Part shown: positions 1 to 8,118 of the stretch, piece by piece
How positions within the stretch are numbered: the stretch's first letter is position 1
Layout of the letters: each line of letters begins with the position of its first letter
DNA from: Caballeronia megalochromosomata
GTDB lineage: Bacteria > Pseudomonadota > Gammaproteobacteria > Burkholderiales > Burkholderiaceae
Reading direction: 5' to 3'
Assembly (NCBI GenBank): GCA_001580565.1
Contig: LRBF01000218.1
Location: forward strand, 44,461 to 108,460
DNA: 64,000 bases
Notes under the pieces: generated by a model
What the model was told of the DNA's origin: nothing
Databases searched by the model: none
What the model saw: only the letters and a program-made list of their open reading frames with translations
Program-made: the position numbers and the translations under genes

Positions 1-1
1 C

Positions 2-1138
2 TATTGCCCGTCGATTGAGGACAAGATTCATCGTTTTGCTTCCAAAGATGCGCACCAGATCTTCCTGGAGCCGGAAGGATTGACGACAAATGAGTTCTAT
101 CCGAACGGCATTTCCACGAGCCTCCCGTTTGACGTCCAGTTGAATCTCGTTCGCTCGATGCGCGGCCTCGAGCACGCGCATATCCTGCGGCCGGGCTACG
201 CCATCGAATACGACTATTTCGATCCGCGCGCGCTGAAGGCTTCGCTCGAAACGAAGGCGATCTACGGGTTGTTCTTCGCTGGCCAGATTAACGGCACAAC
301 GGGTTACGAAGAGGCGGCTGCGCAGGGATTGCTGGCGGGTATCAACGCTGGTCTGCAAACACAAGAGAAAGAAGCCTGGTCGCCGCGCCGCGACGAAGCG
401 TATTTGGGCGTTCTCGTGGACGATCTCGTGACGCGCGGCGTGTCGGAGCCGTATCGGATGTTCACGAGCCGCGCCGAATATCGCCTTTCGCTGCGCGAAG
501 ACAACGCGGATATGCGTCTGACGGAGATCGGACGCGAGTTGGGGGTGATCGACGACGTCCGCTGGGATGCATTCAGCCGCAAGCGCGATGCTGTTTCACG
601 TGAAACACAGCGCCTTCGCTCGACGTGGGTCAATCCGAAGACCTTGTCAGCGGAAGAGGCGACCGCGTTGCTGGGTAAGCCGATCGATCACGAATATAGT
701 CTTGCCGATCTGCTGCGACGCCCCGGTGTTTCTTACGACGGAATCTGCGCGCTCCGCGCTGGCGCCTGCAGCCCCGAAGCGCCGCTTGCGGAAGATCCGG
801 TTCTGCTCCACCAGATCAAGGAGCAGATCGAGATCGGTGTGAAGTACCAAGGGTATATCGACCGGCAGGCGGACGAAATCGAACGGAACGGCGCGCAGGA
901 AAACACGCGGCTGCCGGAAGGCATCGACTACAACGAGGTCCGTGGTTTGTCCTTCGAGGCTCGTCAGAAGCTGACTCAGCATCGCCCGGAGACAATCGGG
1001 CAGGCTTCGCGCATCTCTGGCATCACTCCGGCTGCGATTTCGCTTCTGATGGTCCATCTGAAGCGCGGCGCGGGTCGTCGTGGCCGCAATTCGACCGGCG
1101 AAGATTCGGCAACCGCCAACCCGACGGCGGTTCAATGA
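2..1138 (+). CDS. mnmG: tRNA uridine-5-carboxymethylaminomethyl modification enzyme MnmG (GidA), 3' part
   Basis: The start lies upstream of the window; the open frame enters at base 2 and gives 378 residues of a protein that is normally about 650 aa. With MnmE, MnmG makes the 5-carboxymethylaminomethyl group on wobble U34 of certain tRNAs, using FAD and a folate. The visible part begins in the conserved YCPSIEDKI segment, continues through FLEPEG and the GQINGTTGYEEAAAQG motif, and ends in the helical C-terminal domain (DYNEVRGLSFEARQKL) that contacts MnmE and tRNA. The tail after about residue 350 is Gly/Arg/Ser-rich and probably disordered. The stop overlaps the rsmG start (ATGA). A perfect parS site lies inside the coding sequence at 592-607. 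The TTG at 80 is an internal Leu codon, not a start. Confidence 0.97.
   Translation, partial: YCPSIEDKIHRFASKDAHQIFLEPEGLTTNEFYPNGISTSLPFDVQLNLVRSMRGLEHAHILRPGYAIEYDYFDPRALKASLETKAIYGLFFAGQINGTTGYEEAAAQGLLAGINAGLQTQEKEAWSPRRDEAYLGVLVDDLVTRGVSEPYRMFTSRAEYRLSLREDNADMRLTEIGRELGVIDDVRWDAFSRKRDAVSRETQRLRSTWVNPKTLSAEEATALLGKPIDHEYSLADLLRRPGVSYDGICALRAGACSPEAPLAEDPVLLHQIKEQIEIGVKYQGYIDRQADEIERNGAQENTRLPEGIDYNEVRGLSFEARQKLTQHRPETIGQASRISGITPAAISLLMVHLKRGAGRRGRNSTGEDSATANPTAVQ
592..607. promoter_or_regulatory. parS: parS centromere site (ParB binding), inside mnmG
   Basis: The 16-bp perfect palindrome TGTTTCACGTGAAACA matches the widely conserved chromosomal parS consensus exactly. It lies inside mnmG and is read in frame as Val-Ser-Arg-Glu-Thr. 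parA and parB follow 1.3-2.1 kb downstream, which is the usual origin-proximal arrangement. ParB loads here as a CTP-dependent clamp and spreads along DNA. Confidence 0.93.
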
Positions 1139-1800
1139 CGGAGCGCAACTTATCCCTGGCGACGACGCTCGAAAAGGGCGTCGCCGAACTCGGCCTTGCG
1201 CTGTCGTCCTCGCAAATTCAGAAGCTTCTCGATTACGTCGCGCTGCTCGGCAAGTGGAACTCGGTGTATAACCTGACGGCGATCCGCGACCCGCAGCAGA
1301 TGCTCATTCAGCACATCCTGGATTCGCTCGCGATCGTTCCGGCGGTATCTGCGCGTAAACCGGCGACCGCACTGGACGTCGGATCGGGAGGCGGTTTACC
1401 CGGCATCGTCCTGGCGATTGCACTGCCGGAGTTGCGGGTCACGCTGAACGACATCGTTCATAAGAAAACGGCCTTTCAGTCGCAGGCGAAAGTGCAGTTG
1501 GGTCTGAACAATTTGTCCGTTGTGACTGGCCGCGTCGAAAGTTTACGCCCAGGCGTCGAAGTGCCAGGAAAATTCGATGTAATCGTGTCGCGCGCATTCG
1601 CAGAGCTCTCCGATTTCGTTACACTTGCGCGTCATCTGGTTGCCGACGATGGACGGATTCTGGCGATGAAGGGCGTGAAGCCCGATGCCGAAGCCGCGCG
1701 CGTGCCGGCGGGCGCCACAGTGCTTGGCATCGAGCGCCTGAACGTGCCGATGCTCGACGCGGAGCGGCATCTCGTCGAAATTGCCGTCGCGCCGACGTGA
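1135..1800 (+). CDS. rsmG: 16S rRNA (guanine-N7)-methyltransferase RsmG (GidB)
   Basis: RsmG methylates G527 of 16S rRNA at N7 using S-adenosylmethionine; in other bacteria its loss gives low-level streptomycin resistance. The 221-aa product has the family's class I methyltransferase fold, with the SAM-binding loop DVGSGGGLPG at residues 81-90 preceded by the conserved NLTAI and HILDSL segments. The ATG at 1135 overlaps the mnmG stop in a 4-base ATGA arrangement, which implies translational coupling. The family is usually 200-220 aa, so the length is normal. The order mnmG-rsmG-parA-parB is the conserved origin-proximal cluster of proteobacteria. Confidence 0.97.
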   Translation: MTERNLSLATTLEKGVAELGLALSSSQIQKLLDYVALLGKWNSVYNLTAIRDPQQMLIQHILDSLAIVPAVSARKPATALDVGSGGGLPGIVLAIALPELRVTLNDIVHKKTAFQSQAKVQLGLNNLSVVTGRVESLRPGVEVPGKFDVIVSRAFAELSDFVTLARHLVADDGRILAMKGVKPDAEAARVPAGATVLGIERLNVPMLDAERHLVEIAVAPT

Positions 1801-1877
1801 CGGTCCGCCGTGCGGATTCCATCCGGTATTCCAGCCACGCTGATCTTCTGACAGCGAAGAAACGAGGACACTAAACG

Positions 1878-2657
1878 ATGGCAAAAATCTTCTGCGTCGC
1901 AAATCAGAAGGGCGGCGTTGGAAAGACCACGACAGCGGTCAATCTCGCGGCTAGCCTCTCGGGGCTCGGCCAGCGCGTGCTGCTGATCGACCTGGATCCG
2001 CAGGGCAACGCGACCATGGGCAGCGGCATCAACAAGGCGGCGTGCGAGAACACCATCTATGAAGTGCTCGTCGATGGCGTCACGCTGCGCGAGGCGCGCA
2101 TGCGCCCGGAGGCGGTCGGCTACGACGTGCTGCCCGCGAATCGCGAACTGGCGGGCGCGGAAGTCGAACTCGTGGACATGGAGAATCGCGAGGGTATTCT
2201 CCGGGTCGCCATCGCCGAGGTAGTCGATGACTATGACTTTGTGCTGATCGATTGCCCCCCGGCGCTCTCGCTGCTCACGCTCAATGCGCTGTGCGCGGCG
2301 CACGGCGTCGTGATTCCGATGCAATGCGAATACTTCGCGCTGGAAGGCCTGTCGGATCTCGTCAACACCATCAAGCAGGTCCACGCGAATCTGAATCGCG
2401 ATCTGAAGGTCATCGGCCTGCTTCGCGTGATGTTCGATCCCCGAATTACGTTGCAGCAACAAGTGTCGGACCAATTGAAGGAACACTTTGGCAGCAAGTT
2501 GTTCGACGTTGTGATCCCGCGCAATGTGCGTCTCGCCGAAGCGCCGAGCTACGGGCTGCCGGGCGTCGTGTTCGACAAGTCGTCGCGCGGCGCGCAGGCG
2601 TATATCCAGTTCGGCAACGAAATGATCGAGCGTGTGCGCGCGCTCAACGTCAACTAA
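1878..2657 (+). CDS. parA: Chromosome-partitioning ATPase ParA (Soj)
   Basis: This 259-aa ATPase binds DNA non-specifically in its ATP-bound dimer form and moves ParB-parS complexes toward the cell pole. The deviant Walker A motif KGGVGKTT sits at residues 11-18, with signature Lys11 and catalytic Lys16. Walker B is in the LIDCPPALSLLTLNAL segment, and the C-terminal RNVRLAEAPSYG block is typical of chromosomal Soj/ParA. There is no N-terminal helix-turn-helix extension, so it is the chromosomal type and not the plasmid type. A GAGG ribosome-binding site lies about 10 bases upstream. parB follows after 45 bp. Confidence 0.97.
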   Translation: MAKIFCVANQKGGVGKTTTAVNLAASLSGLGQRVLLIDLDPQGNATMGSGINKAACENTIYEVLVDGVTLREARMRPEAVGYDVLPANRELAGAEVELVDMENREGILRVAIAEVVDDYDFVLIDCPPALSLLTLNALCAAHGVVIPMQCEYFALEGLSDLVNTIKQVHANLNRDLKVIGLLRVMFDPRITLQQQVSDQLKEHFGSKLFDVVIPRNVRLAEAPSYGLPGVVFDKSSRGAQAYIQFGNEMIERVRALNVN

Positions 2658-2702
2658 GCAAACCCATTCGATGCGGCAGAGAACGCCGACGGAGGAACCG
2701 AA

Positions 2703-3605
2703 ATGAGCGCTGTGATGAAGAAAAAAGGTCTAGGCCGAGGCCTGGATGCATTGCTCGGCGGCAGCGTCGACATTACGGAAGCCGTGCGCGGCGAGGGATT
2801 GCCCTCGGTGTTGCCGCTCGACAAGCTGCAGGCGGGCAAGTATCAGCCGCGTACGCGCATGGACGAGGGCGCGCTCCAGGAGCTCGCGGCGAGCATTCGC
2901 GCACAAGGTCTGATGCAGCCGATTCTGGTGCGCTCGGTCGGCGACGATCACTATGAAATCATCGCGGGCGAGCGGCGTTTCCGTGCCGCGCGCATCGCCG
3001 GACTCGACGAAGTTCCGGTGCTGGTGAAAAACGTGCCAGATCAGGCAGCCGCCGCGATGGCGCTGATCGAAAACATTCAGCGTGAGGATCTGAATCCGCT
3101 GGAAGAAGCGCAGGGCATCCAGCGTCTGCTCGATGAATTTCGCTTCACGCACGAACAGGCGGCTGAATCGGTGGGACGCTCGCGCAGCGCGGTATCGAAC
3201 CTGCTGCGCCTGCTGAATCTTGCGGCGCCGGTCCAGACGATGCTCCTCGCCGGCGACCTCGACATGGGCCACGCGCGCGCGCTGCTCGCCGTCGACGCCG
3301 CGACGCAGATCCAGCTTGCCAATCACGTCGTCAATCGCCGCCTGTCGGTTCGGGAAACCGAACGCCTCGTCGCCGCGACGACGAAGGAAGCCCCTGCGAC
3401 AAAAGCACGCGCCGCAAACGACGGCGGACGTGATACGCGCCGTCTCGAAGAAGAGCTGTCGGATCTGCTTTCCGCGAACGTGAAGATCAAATTGGGCGGA
3501 AGAGGGCGCGGCAAGGTCACGATCGATTTCGGCAATCTCGACTCGCTAGAAGGCATTCTGACCAAGCTGCGTGGCAGCATGGAAACGCCGGCTTCGGCCG
3601 CCTGA
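2703..3605 (+). CDS. parB: Chromosome-partitioning protein ParB (Spo0J), CTPase
   Basis: ParB binds parS and, using CTP, closes into a sliding clamp that spreads along flanking DNA. The 300-aa product shows the domains in order: a basic N-terminal ParA-activating tail (KKKGLGRGLDALLGG, residues 6-20), the ParB/Srx CTP-binding fold with the GERRFRAAR motif (89-97), the ENIQREDLNPLEEA block, a helix-turn-helix (FTHEQAAESVGRSRSAVSNLL), and a C-terminal dimerisation domain (VKIKLGGRGRGKVTIDF). A strong GGAGG ribosome-binding site lies 8 bases before the ATG. Its binding site is the parS at 592-607. The permease gene follows 12 bp downstream, probably co-transcribed. Confidence 0.97.
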   Translation: MSAVMKKKGLGRGLDALLGGSVDITEAVRGEGLPSVLPLDKLQAGKYQPRTRMDEGALQELAASIRAQGLMQPILVRSVGDDHYEIIAGERRFRAARIAGLDEVPVLVKNVPDQAAAAMALIENIQREDLNPLEEAQGIQRLLDEFRFTHEQAAESVGRSRSAVSNLLRLLNLAAPVQTMLLAGDLDMGHARALLAVDAATQIQLANHVVNRRLSVRETERLVAATTKEAPATKARAANDGGRDTRRLEEELSDLLSANVKIKLGGRGRGKVTIDFGNLDSLEGILTKLRGSMETPASAA

Positions 3606-3617
3606 TCCACGCGCATC

Positions 3618-4754
3618 TTGTCCGAATTCAACGCCAAACGCACACGTTCCGACCTTCTCGCGCGTCTCTGGAGAGCCGTCTCGAAAGAGCCGGTTCTCGC
3701 GATCCTCGTCTTCGCCCTCGTCGTGCTGCAGATCGCGCATCCGCGGCCGTTGATGTCGCTGCCTGGTCTCGTCGACTGGCAGACGGTGCTCACGCTCGCC
3801 GGTCTCCTGATTCTGACCAAGGCGATCGAATTGTCAGGATTCCTGATGTGGGCGGCGCATCGGCTCGTGCATCACATCCATGCCGAGCGGACCCTGGCGC
3901 TTCTGCTCGTGGCGCTCGCCGCGGGACTGTCGACGGTGCTGACCAACGACGTCGCGCTCTTCGCCGTCGTGCCCCTCGCATTGTCGCTGCACAAGCTCGC
4001 GCCGCTGCCGATCAAACGGCTCGTTATCGTGATCGCGCTCTCGGTCAACGCGGGCTCGATTCTCACGCCGCTCGGCAATCCTCAGAACCTGTTCCTGTGG
4101 CAGACGAGTGGCATCGGCTTTCCCGCGTTCGTATGGGCGATGCTGCCGCTATGCGCCGCTTTGATGGCGCTGCTCGGCATCGTCACGTTCGCGATGTTCC
4201 GCGCCGAACCGCTCGATCTGTCCGGCGATGTCGAAGAGCATCGCGTGGATCGTGTGTTGTGCGCCGTGAGCGTGCTTGCCTTCGCCGCGTTCGTGGCGCT
4301 CGCGGATGCGCATCACGTCGGCCCCGCGCTCGCCGCCCTGGCGATCGTCTTCCTGCTGTGGCGTCGCGAGGTCGTGTTCAGGATCGACTGGCTGCTGCTG
4401 CTCATCTTCGTGCTGATGTTCGTCGTGCTGCGCAGCGCGGCCGCGTTGCCATCGATTCACGCGGCCATCGCGCAGATCGGCATCGGCACACAGGTGCGCG
4501 CGTATGCGGTCGGTGCGGTGCTCTCGCAAGCGATCAGCAACGTCCCCGCGGCCATCGTGCTCGCGGAGTTCTCCAAGGACTGGCGCGCGCTCGCGTTCGG
4601 CGTGAGCGTCGGTGGATTCGGCATCGCGATCGGCTCGCTGGCCAATCTCATCGCGGTGCGATTGTCGGGTGAAAAGGGCATGTGGATGCCGTTTCACATG
4701 GTGTCGATCCCATTCTGGATCGTGGCAATGGTCATCGGTTGGGCGCTAATCTGA
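3618..4754 (+). CDS. SLC13/ArsB-like ion transporter superfamily permease
   Basis: This is a 378-aa inner-membrane protein with roughly ten hydrophobic segments. The clearest lie at about residues 21-43, 53-75, 87-120, 130-190 and 200-280, with the last pair at the C terminus. The segments LSTVLTNDVALFAVVPLAL and NAGSILTPLGNPQNLFLW are typical of the ion transporter superfamily that includes ArsB, NhaD, CitM and SLC13 permeases. The repeated discontinuous-helix sequence appears again in the second half as QAISNVPAAIVLAEFS. The substrate cannot be inferred; an anion or dicarboxylate is plausible. The start used is TTG at 3618, 12 bp after parB; no closer ATG precedes the first membrane segment. 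Co-transcription with parB is likely from spacing alone. Confidence 0.8.
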   Translation: MSEFNAKRTRSDLLARLWRAVSKEPVLAILVFALVVLQIAHPRPLMSLPGLVDWQTVLTLAGLLILTKAIELSGFLMWAAHRLVHHIHAERTLALLLVALAAGLSTVLTNDVALFAVVPLALSLHKLAPLPIKRLVIVIALSVNAGSILTPLGNPQNLFLWQTSGIGFPAFVWAMLPLCAALMALLGIVTFAMFRAEPLDLSGDVEEHRVDRVLCAVSVLAFAAFVALADAHHVGPALAALAIVFLLWRREVVFRIDWLLLLIFVLMFVVLRSAAALPSIHAAIAQIGIGTQVRAYAVGAVLSQAISNVPAAIVLAEFSKDWRALAFGVSVGGFGIAIGSLANLIAVRLSGEKGMWMPFHMVSIPFWIVAMVIGWALI

Positions 4755-4869
4755 CGCTCGCCGGAGCTTGCTCCATCGACTGAGAATCTCCTTGCAATTG
4801 CAAGAAAAGTCTCGCTTTTGAGACCGTTTTTTAAGGTTCGTCTGCTTGGCTTTTGACACACCTAAACTA

Positions 4870-4898
4870 TTGAATCCGCGACAACAATCGCTTACAAT
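4870..4898 (+). promoter_or_regulatory. Sigma70-type promoter for the atp operon
   Basis: TTGAAT at 4870-4875 and TACAAT at 4893-4898 are separated by exactly 17 bp, each matching the consensus at 5 of 6 positions. The surrounding region (about 4790-4895) is clearly more AT-rich than the genes. Predicted transcription would begin near 4905, some 45 bases before atpI. This is the only strong promoter-like pair between the permease gene and atpI. Confidence 0.65.
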
Positions 4899-4948
4899 CG
4901 CCCGGATTTATCAGCTAGGCCACCTCGAAAGCGCAGCGAAAGCGCAAG

Positions 4949-5512
4949 GTGATTTCCCCGGGACTTTTGGTTGAAGGTTTGAAGACGGTGCGAGAGGAAA
5001 ATCGAGCGCCGAACGCTCACGCAACCGGCGATGCGAACGCCTCCGGAAATCAGCCGCGCAGTTCGTCTGGTGACGTGTGGGATGCCGAGGCGCAAGATAA
5101 CAATATCGTTCCGCTCACGCGGGACCAGGCACAGAAGCTGTTTGGGCCCGAGGTGAGTCGTCCATCGCGTGTCACGCCGTTTAAGGTGGTGGCAGCGCAA
5201 ATGGTTTTGTCCCTGGGTGCGACACTGCTGTGGTGGCTGTTCTACAAGCCACCGGGTGATGCTGCGCTGTCCGCATTTCTGGGGGGAGCAATCTGCTGGC
5301 TGCCGAGCGCTCTGTTCGCCGCGCGCCTCAGAGCAAAGAGCGGCGCCGAGACGATCATGAGCTGGATGATCGGCGAGGCGCTCAAGATGGGAGCGACGAT
5401 CGCCATGTTCGTGGCGATTGCGTACTGGTACAAGAGCGCGTTGTGGTTGCCGCTGCTCGTCACGTACATCGTCGCCCTGAAGACTTACTGGGTTGCAATG
5501 GCGCTGCGGTGA
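4949..5512 (+). CDS. atpI: ATP synthase subunit I (AtpI)
   Basis: AtpI is a small, non-essential membrane protein that aids c-ring assembly and sometimes Mg2+ uptake; it is the first gene of most proteobacterial atp operons. The 187-aa product has a hydrophilic N terminus of about 80 residues, then four hydrophobic segments (about residues 76-92, 100-120, 135-155, 160-178). The conserved family pattern is GGAICWLPSALFAARL followed by EALKMGATIAMFVAIA. The GTG at 4949 is used here; the GTG at 4988 is an equally plausible start because the first 50 residues look poorly conserved and neither has a clear ribosome-binding site. atpB follows after 177 bp. Confidence 0.87.
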   Translation: MISPGLLVEGLKTVREENRAPNAHATGDANASGNQPRSSSGDVWDAEAQDNNIVPLTRDQAQKLFGPEVSRPSRVTPFKVVAAQMVLSLGATLLWWLFYKPPGDAALSAFLGGAICWLPSALFAARLRAKSGAETIMSWMIGEALKMGATIAMFVAIAYWYKSALWLPLLVTYIVALKTYWVAMALR

Positions 5513-5689
5513 CGATTCTTGACGTCCCAGGTAAGTGCCTGCAGCACGGGTTGCAAGTAGCATCACAAATGAACAGGTGCGGAACGTGTTCCGCACGCGG
5601 GCCTCTCGACCCGGAGCCGCGACGCGATGCGGCGGCTCGGAAGCGACAGGCAACGAAAGATTTTTGACAATTTGGGTGGCTTTAACGAT

Positions 5690-6541
5690 ATGGCAGCTAG
5701 CGAAGGAACGCACGCTCTGGATCCGTCCGAGTACATTGCGCACCACTTGCAGAATCTTTCCACGCAGACACAGACGTCGATCTTCGACATCCACGTCTGG
5801 AATCTCGACACGCTGTTCTGGTCGATCGTGTGTGGTCTCGTGACTATTCTCATTCTCGGTCTTGCGGCGCGCAAGGCGACCTCCGGTGTTCCAGGCCGGT
5901 TCCAGTGCGCCATCGAGATGCTGGTCGAAATGGTCGAGGACCAGTCGAAGTCGATGATCCACGGCAGCCGCCGCTTCATCGCTCCGCTCGCGCTCACCGT
6001 GTTCGTCTGGGTCGCCCTGATGAATTCGCTCGACTTCATCCCCGTTGATTTGCCGGGCCGCGTCATCGGCTGGCTGGGTCTGTCGGAAGCGCTGCCGCAT
6101 CATCGCATCGTGCCGACCGCCGACCTGAACGGCACCATTGGCATCGCGCTCGGCGTGTTCGTGCTGATGATCTACTACAACTTCAAGATCAAGGGCGCCG
6201 GCGGCTTCGTGCATGAGCTGCTGTCCGCTCCGTTCGGCGCGCATCCGCTGCTGTGGATTCCGAACCTCGCGCTGAACATCATCGAGTTCGTCGCCAAGAC
6301 GGTTTCGCTCGGCATGCGGCTTTTCGGCAACATGTACGCCGGCGAACTGCTGTTCCTGCTGATCGCCCTTCTGGGCAGCATGTGGACGTTCGGTGCGGAC
6401 GCTTCCGTGCTCGGTTTTATCGGCCATGTGGTCGCGGGCACGGTCTGGGCGATCTTCCACATTCTGATCGTGTTGTTGCAGGCGTTCATTTTCATGATGC
6501 TGACGCTGGTGTATATCGGCCAGGCGCATGACTCACACTGA
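5690..6541 (+). CDS. atpB: F-type ATP synthase subunit a (AtpB)
   Basis: Subunit a forms the two proton half-channels of the Fo motor next to the c-ring. The product is 283 aa with five or six membrane helices. The key motif LGMRLFGNMYAGELL carries the invariant Arg that faces the c-ring carboxylate, and the last helix contains ILIVLLQAFIFMMLTLVYI. The ATG at 5690 (MAASEGTHALDPSEYIAHH) is chosen because this N terminus matches the family in Burkholderia; the open frame extends 21 codons further upstream but that part has no family resemblance. It acts in the inner membrane with AtpE and AtpF. Confidence 0.96.
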   Translation: MAASEGTHALDPSEYIAHHLQNLSTQTQTSIFDIHVWNLDTLFWSIVCGLVTILILGLAARKATSGVPGRFQCAIEMLVEMVEDQSKSMIHGSRRFIAPLALTVFVWVALMNSLDFIPVDLPGRVIGWLGLSEALPHHRIVPTADLNGTIGIALGVFVLMIYYNFKIKGAGGFVHELLSAPFGAHPLLWIPNLALNIIEFVAKTVSLGMRLFGNMYAGELLFLLIALLGSMWTFGADASVLGFIGHVVAGTVWAIFHILIVLLQAFIFMMLTLVYIGQAHDSH

Positions 6542-6631
6542 CGCGTGACGGCACGTTCCGGAATCGTTCAGTTTTCAGGTTTTCGTTTTTTATAAATCCA
6601 GTTCCAAAGTCTTTAAATCAAAGGAGTGATC

Positions 6632-6901
6632 ATGCAAGCTTTCATCGCCAACATCCAGGGTCTGACCGCCATCGGTATCGGCATCATCATCGGCCTGGGT
6701 GCAATCGGCGCCTGTATCGGTATCGGTCTGATGGGCGGCAAGTACATTGAAGCGTGCGCCCGCCAGCCGGAACTGATGAACCCGCTGCAGACCAAGATGT
6801 TCCTGCTGGCTGGTCTGATCGACGCGGCGTTCCTGATCGGCGTTGGTGTGGCAATGCTGTTTGCGTTCGCGAACCCGCTGCTTTCGAAGCTCGCAGGCTG
6901 A
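6632..6901 (+). CDS. atpE: F-type ATP synthase subunit c (AtpE)
   Basis: This is the proteolipid that forms the rotating c-ring: 89 aa, two membrane helices joined by a polar loop. Helix 1 is glycine-rich (GIGIIIGLGAIGACIGIG). The loop carries the invariant RQPE (residues 44-47) that contacts gamma/epsilon. Helix 2 has the proton-carrying carboxylate Asp64 in GLIDAAFLIG. The ATG at 6632 is preceded by a strong AAGGAG at 6621-6626; a GTG six bases earlier overlaps that ribosome-binding site and is rejected. The carboxylate is Asp, as in proton-driven enterobacterial enzymes, and the extra residues of Na+-binding rings are not evident. Confidence 0.97.
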   Translation: MQAFIANIQGLTAIGIGIIIGLGAIGACIGIGLMGGKYIEACARQPELMNPLQTKMFLLAGLIDAAFLIGVGVAMLFAFANPLLSKLAG

Positions 6902-7034
6902 GGTTCCTCGGAACTGTGCGTCTGACTTTTAAAGACGCCTGAACGGAACGGATGAGGCGCTGATCGAGCTCAACAAGCCGATGAGCGCCTTTTAACCGTT
7001 TCACCTCCGATCAAGCAACGTTTAAGGAAACACC

Positions 7035-7505
7035 GTGAATCTCAACGCAACCCTGTTTGCGCAAATGGTCGTGTTTCTGATCCTCGCGTGGTTCACGATG
7101 AAGTTCGTGTGGCCGCCGTTGATCAACGCCCTCGACGAGCGCTCGAAAAAGATTGCCGACGGCCTCGCCGCCGCCGACAAGGGCAAAGCGGAACTCGAAG
7201 CAGCGCACAAGCGCGTCGACCAGGAACTCGCGCAAGCGCGCAACGACGGCCAGCAACGCATCGCCGACGCCGAAAAGCGCGCCGCAGCAGTCGCAGAAGA
7301 AATCAAGGCCAACGCTCAAGCCGAAGCCGCGCGCATCGTCGCGCAAGCGAAGGCGGACGCGGACCAGCAAGTCGTGAAGGCGCGTGAAACGCTGCGTGCC
7401 GAAGTCGCGGCGCTGGCCGTCAAGGGCGCCGAGCAAATTCTGAAGCGCGAAGTCGATCAGAAGGCTCACGCCGATCTGCTGAATCAACTCAAAACCGAGC
7501 TCTGA
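7035..7505 (+). CDS. atpF: F-type ATP synthase subunit b (AtpF)
   Basis: Subunit b is the peripheral stalk that holds F1 stationary. The 156-aa product has one N-terminal membrane helix (about residues 5-25: TLFAQMVVFLILAWFTMKF), then a long Ala/Glu/Lys/Arg-rich coiled coil from about 35 to 140. The C-terminal end binds the delta subunit. The start is GTG with AAGGAAA about 7 bases upstream; E. coli subunit b has the same length. It is separated from atpE by 133 bp and from atpH by 2 bp, the latter implying tight coupling. Confidence 0.96.
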   Translation: MNLNATLFAQMVVFLILAWFTMKFVWPPLINALDERSKKIADGLAAADKGKAELEAAHKRVDQELAQARNDGQQRIADAEKRAAAVAEEIKANAQAEAARIVAQAKADADQQVVKARETLRAEVAALAVKGAEQILKREVDQKAHADLLNQLKTEL

Positions 7506-7507
7506 TC

Positions 7508-8050
7508 ATGGCCGAACTTGCAACCATCGCTCGTCCTTACGCAGAAGCGCTGTTCCGCGTAGCCGAAACCGGCGATCTCGCGGGCTGGTCCACCTTCGTC
7601 GAGGAGCTGGCACAGGTTGCGCGTCTGCCCGAAGTGGAGTCGGTCGCTTCGAGCCCGAAGGTGAACCGTCAGCAGATCGTCGATCTCCTGCTCGCCGCAG
7701 TGAAGTCGCCGCTGGCTCTCGGCAATGCGCAGGCGAAGAACTTCGTCGGTATGCTGGTCGAGAATCATCGCCTGCCGCTGCTGCCGGAAATCGCCGTCCA
7801 GTTCGACGAACTGAAGAACGCCCGTGAAGGTGCTGCCGATGCTCACATCGTGAGCGCGTTCCCCCTCGAAGGCGAACAGTTGAACGACCTCGTTGCAAGC
7901 CTCGAACGCAAGTTCCAGCGCAAGCTGAAACCGATCGTCGAAATCGATCAGTCGCTGATCGGCGGCGTTCGCGTGACGGTTGGCGACGAAGTGCTCGATA
8001 CCTCGGTCCGCGCGCGCCTCGCCAGCATGCAGACGGCTCTGACCGCCTAA
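7508..8050 (+). CDS. atpH: F-type ATP synthase subunit delta (AtpH)
   Basis: Delta (the OSCP homologue) caps F1 and links it to the b stalk. The 180-aa product has the family N terminus (ATIARPYAEALFRVA), an alpha-helical first half, and the conserved C-terminal stretch KLKPIVEIDQSLIGGVRVTVGDEVLDTSVRARL. It starts 2 bp after the atpF stop and its length is normal for the family (about 178 aa). Confidence 0.96.
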   Translation: MAELATIARPYAEALFRVAETGDLAGWSTFVEELAQVARLPEVESVASSPKVNRQQIVDLLLAAVKSPLALGNAQAKNFVGMLVENHRLPLLPEIAVQFDELKNAREGAADAHIVSAFPLEGEQLNDLVASLERKFQRKLKPIVEIDQSLIGGVRVTVGDEVLDTSVRARLASMQTALTA

Positions 8051-8118
8051 ACGTTTACTAGGCGATCCATCCGCATCTCTAGCTGGCACGCAACAGAATT
8101 GACTATCAGGAGCGAATA

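Noticed and set aside
4853..4858. Perfect TTGACA upstream of atpI
   Set aside because: No -10 box at 15-19 bp; the TTGAAT/TACAAT pair 17 bp downstream with proper spacing is the better promoter.
4892..6529. Long minus-strand open frame (545 codons) over atpI and atpB
   Set aside because: It lies antisense to two clear atp genes, is full of His/Arg/Gln/Asp as expected from high-GC codons read backwards, and has no recognisable domain.
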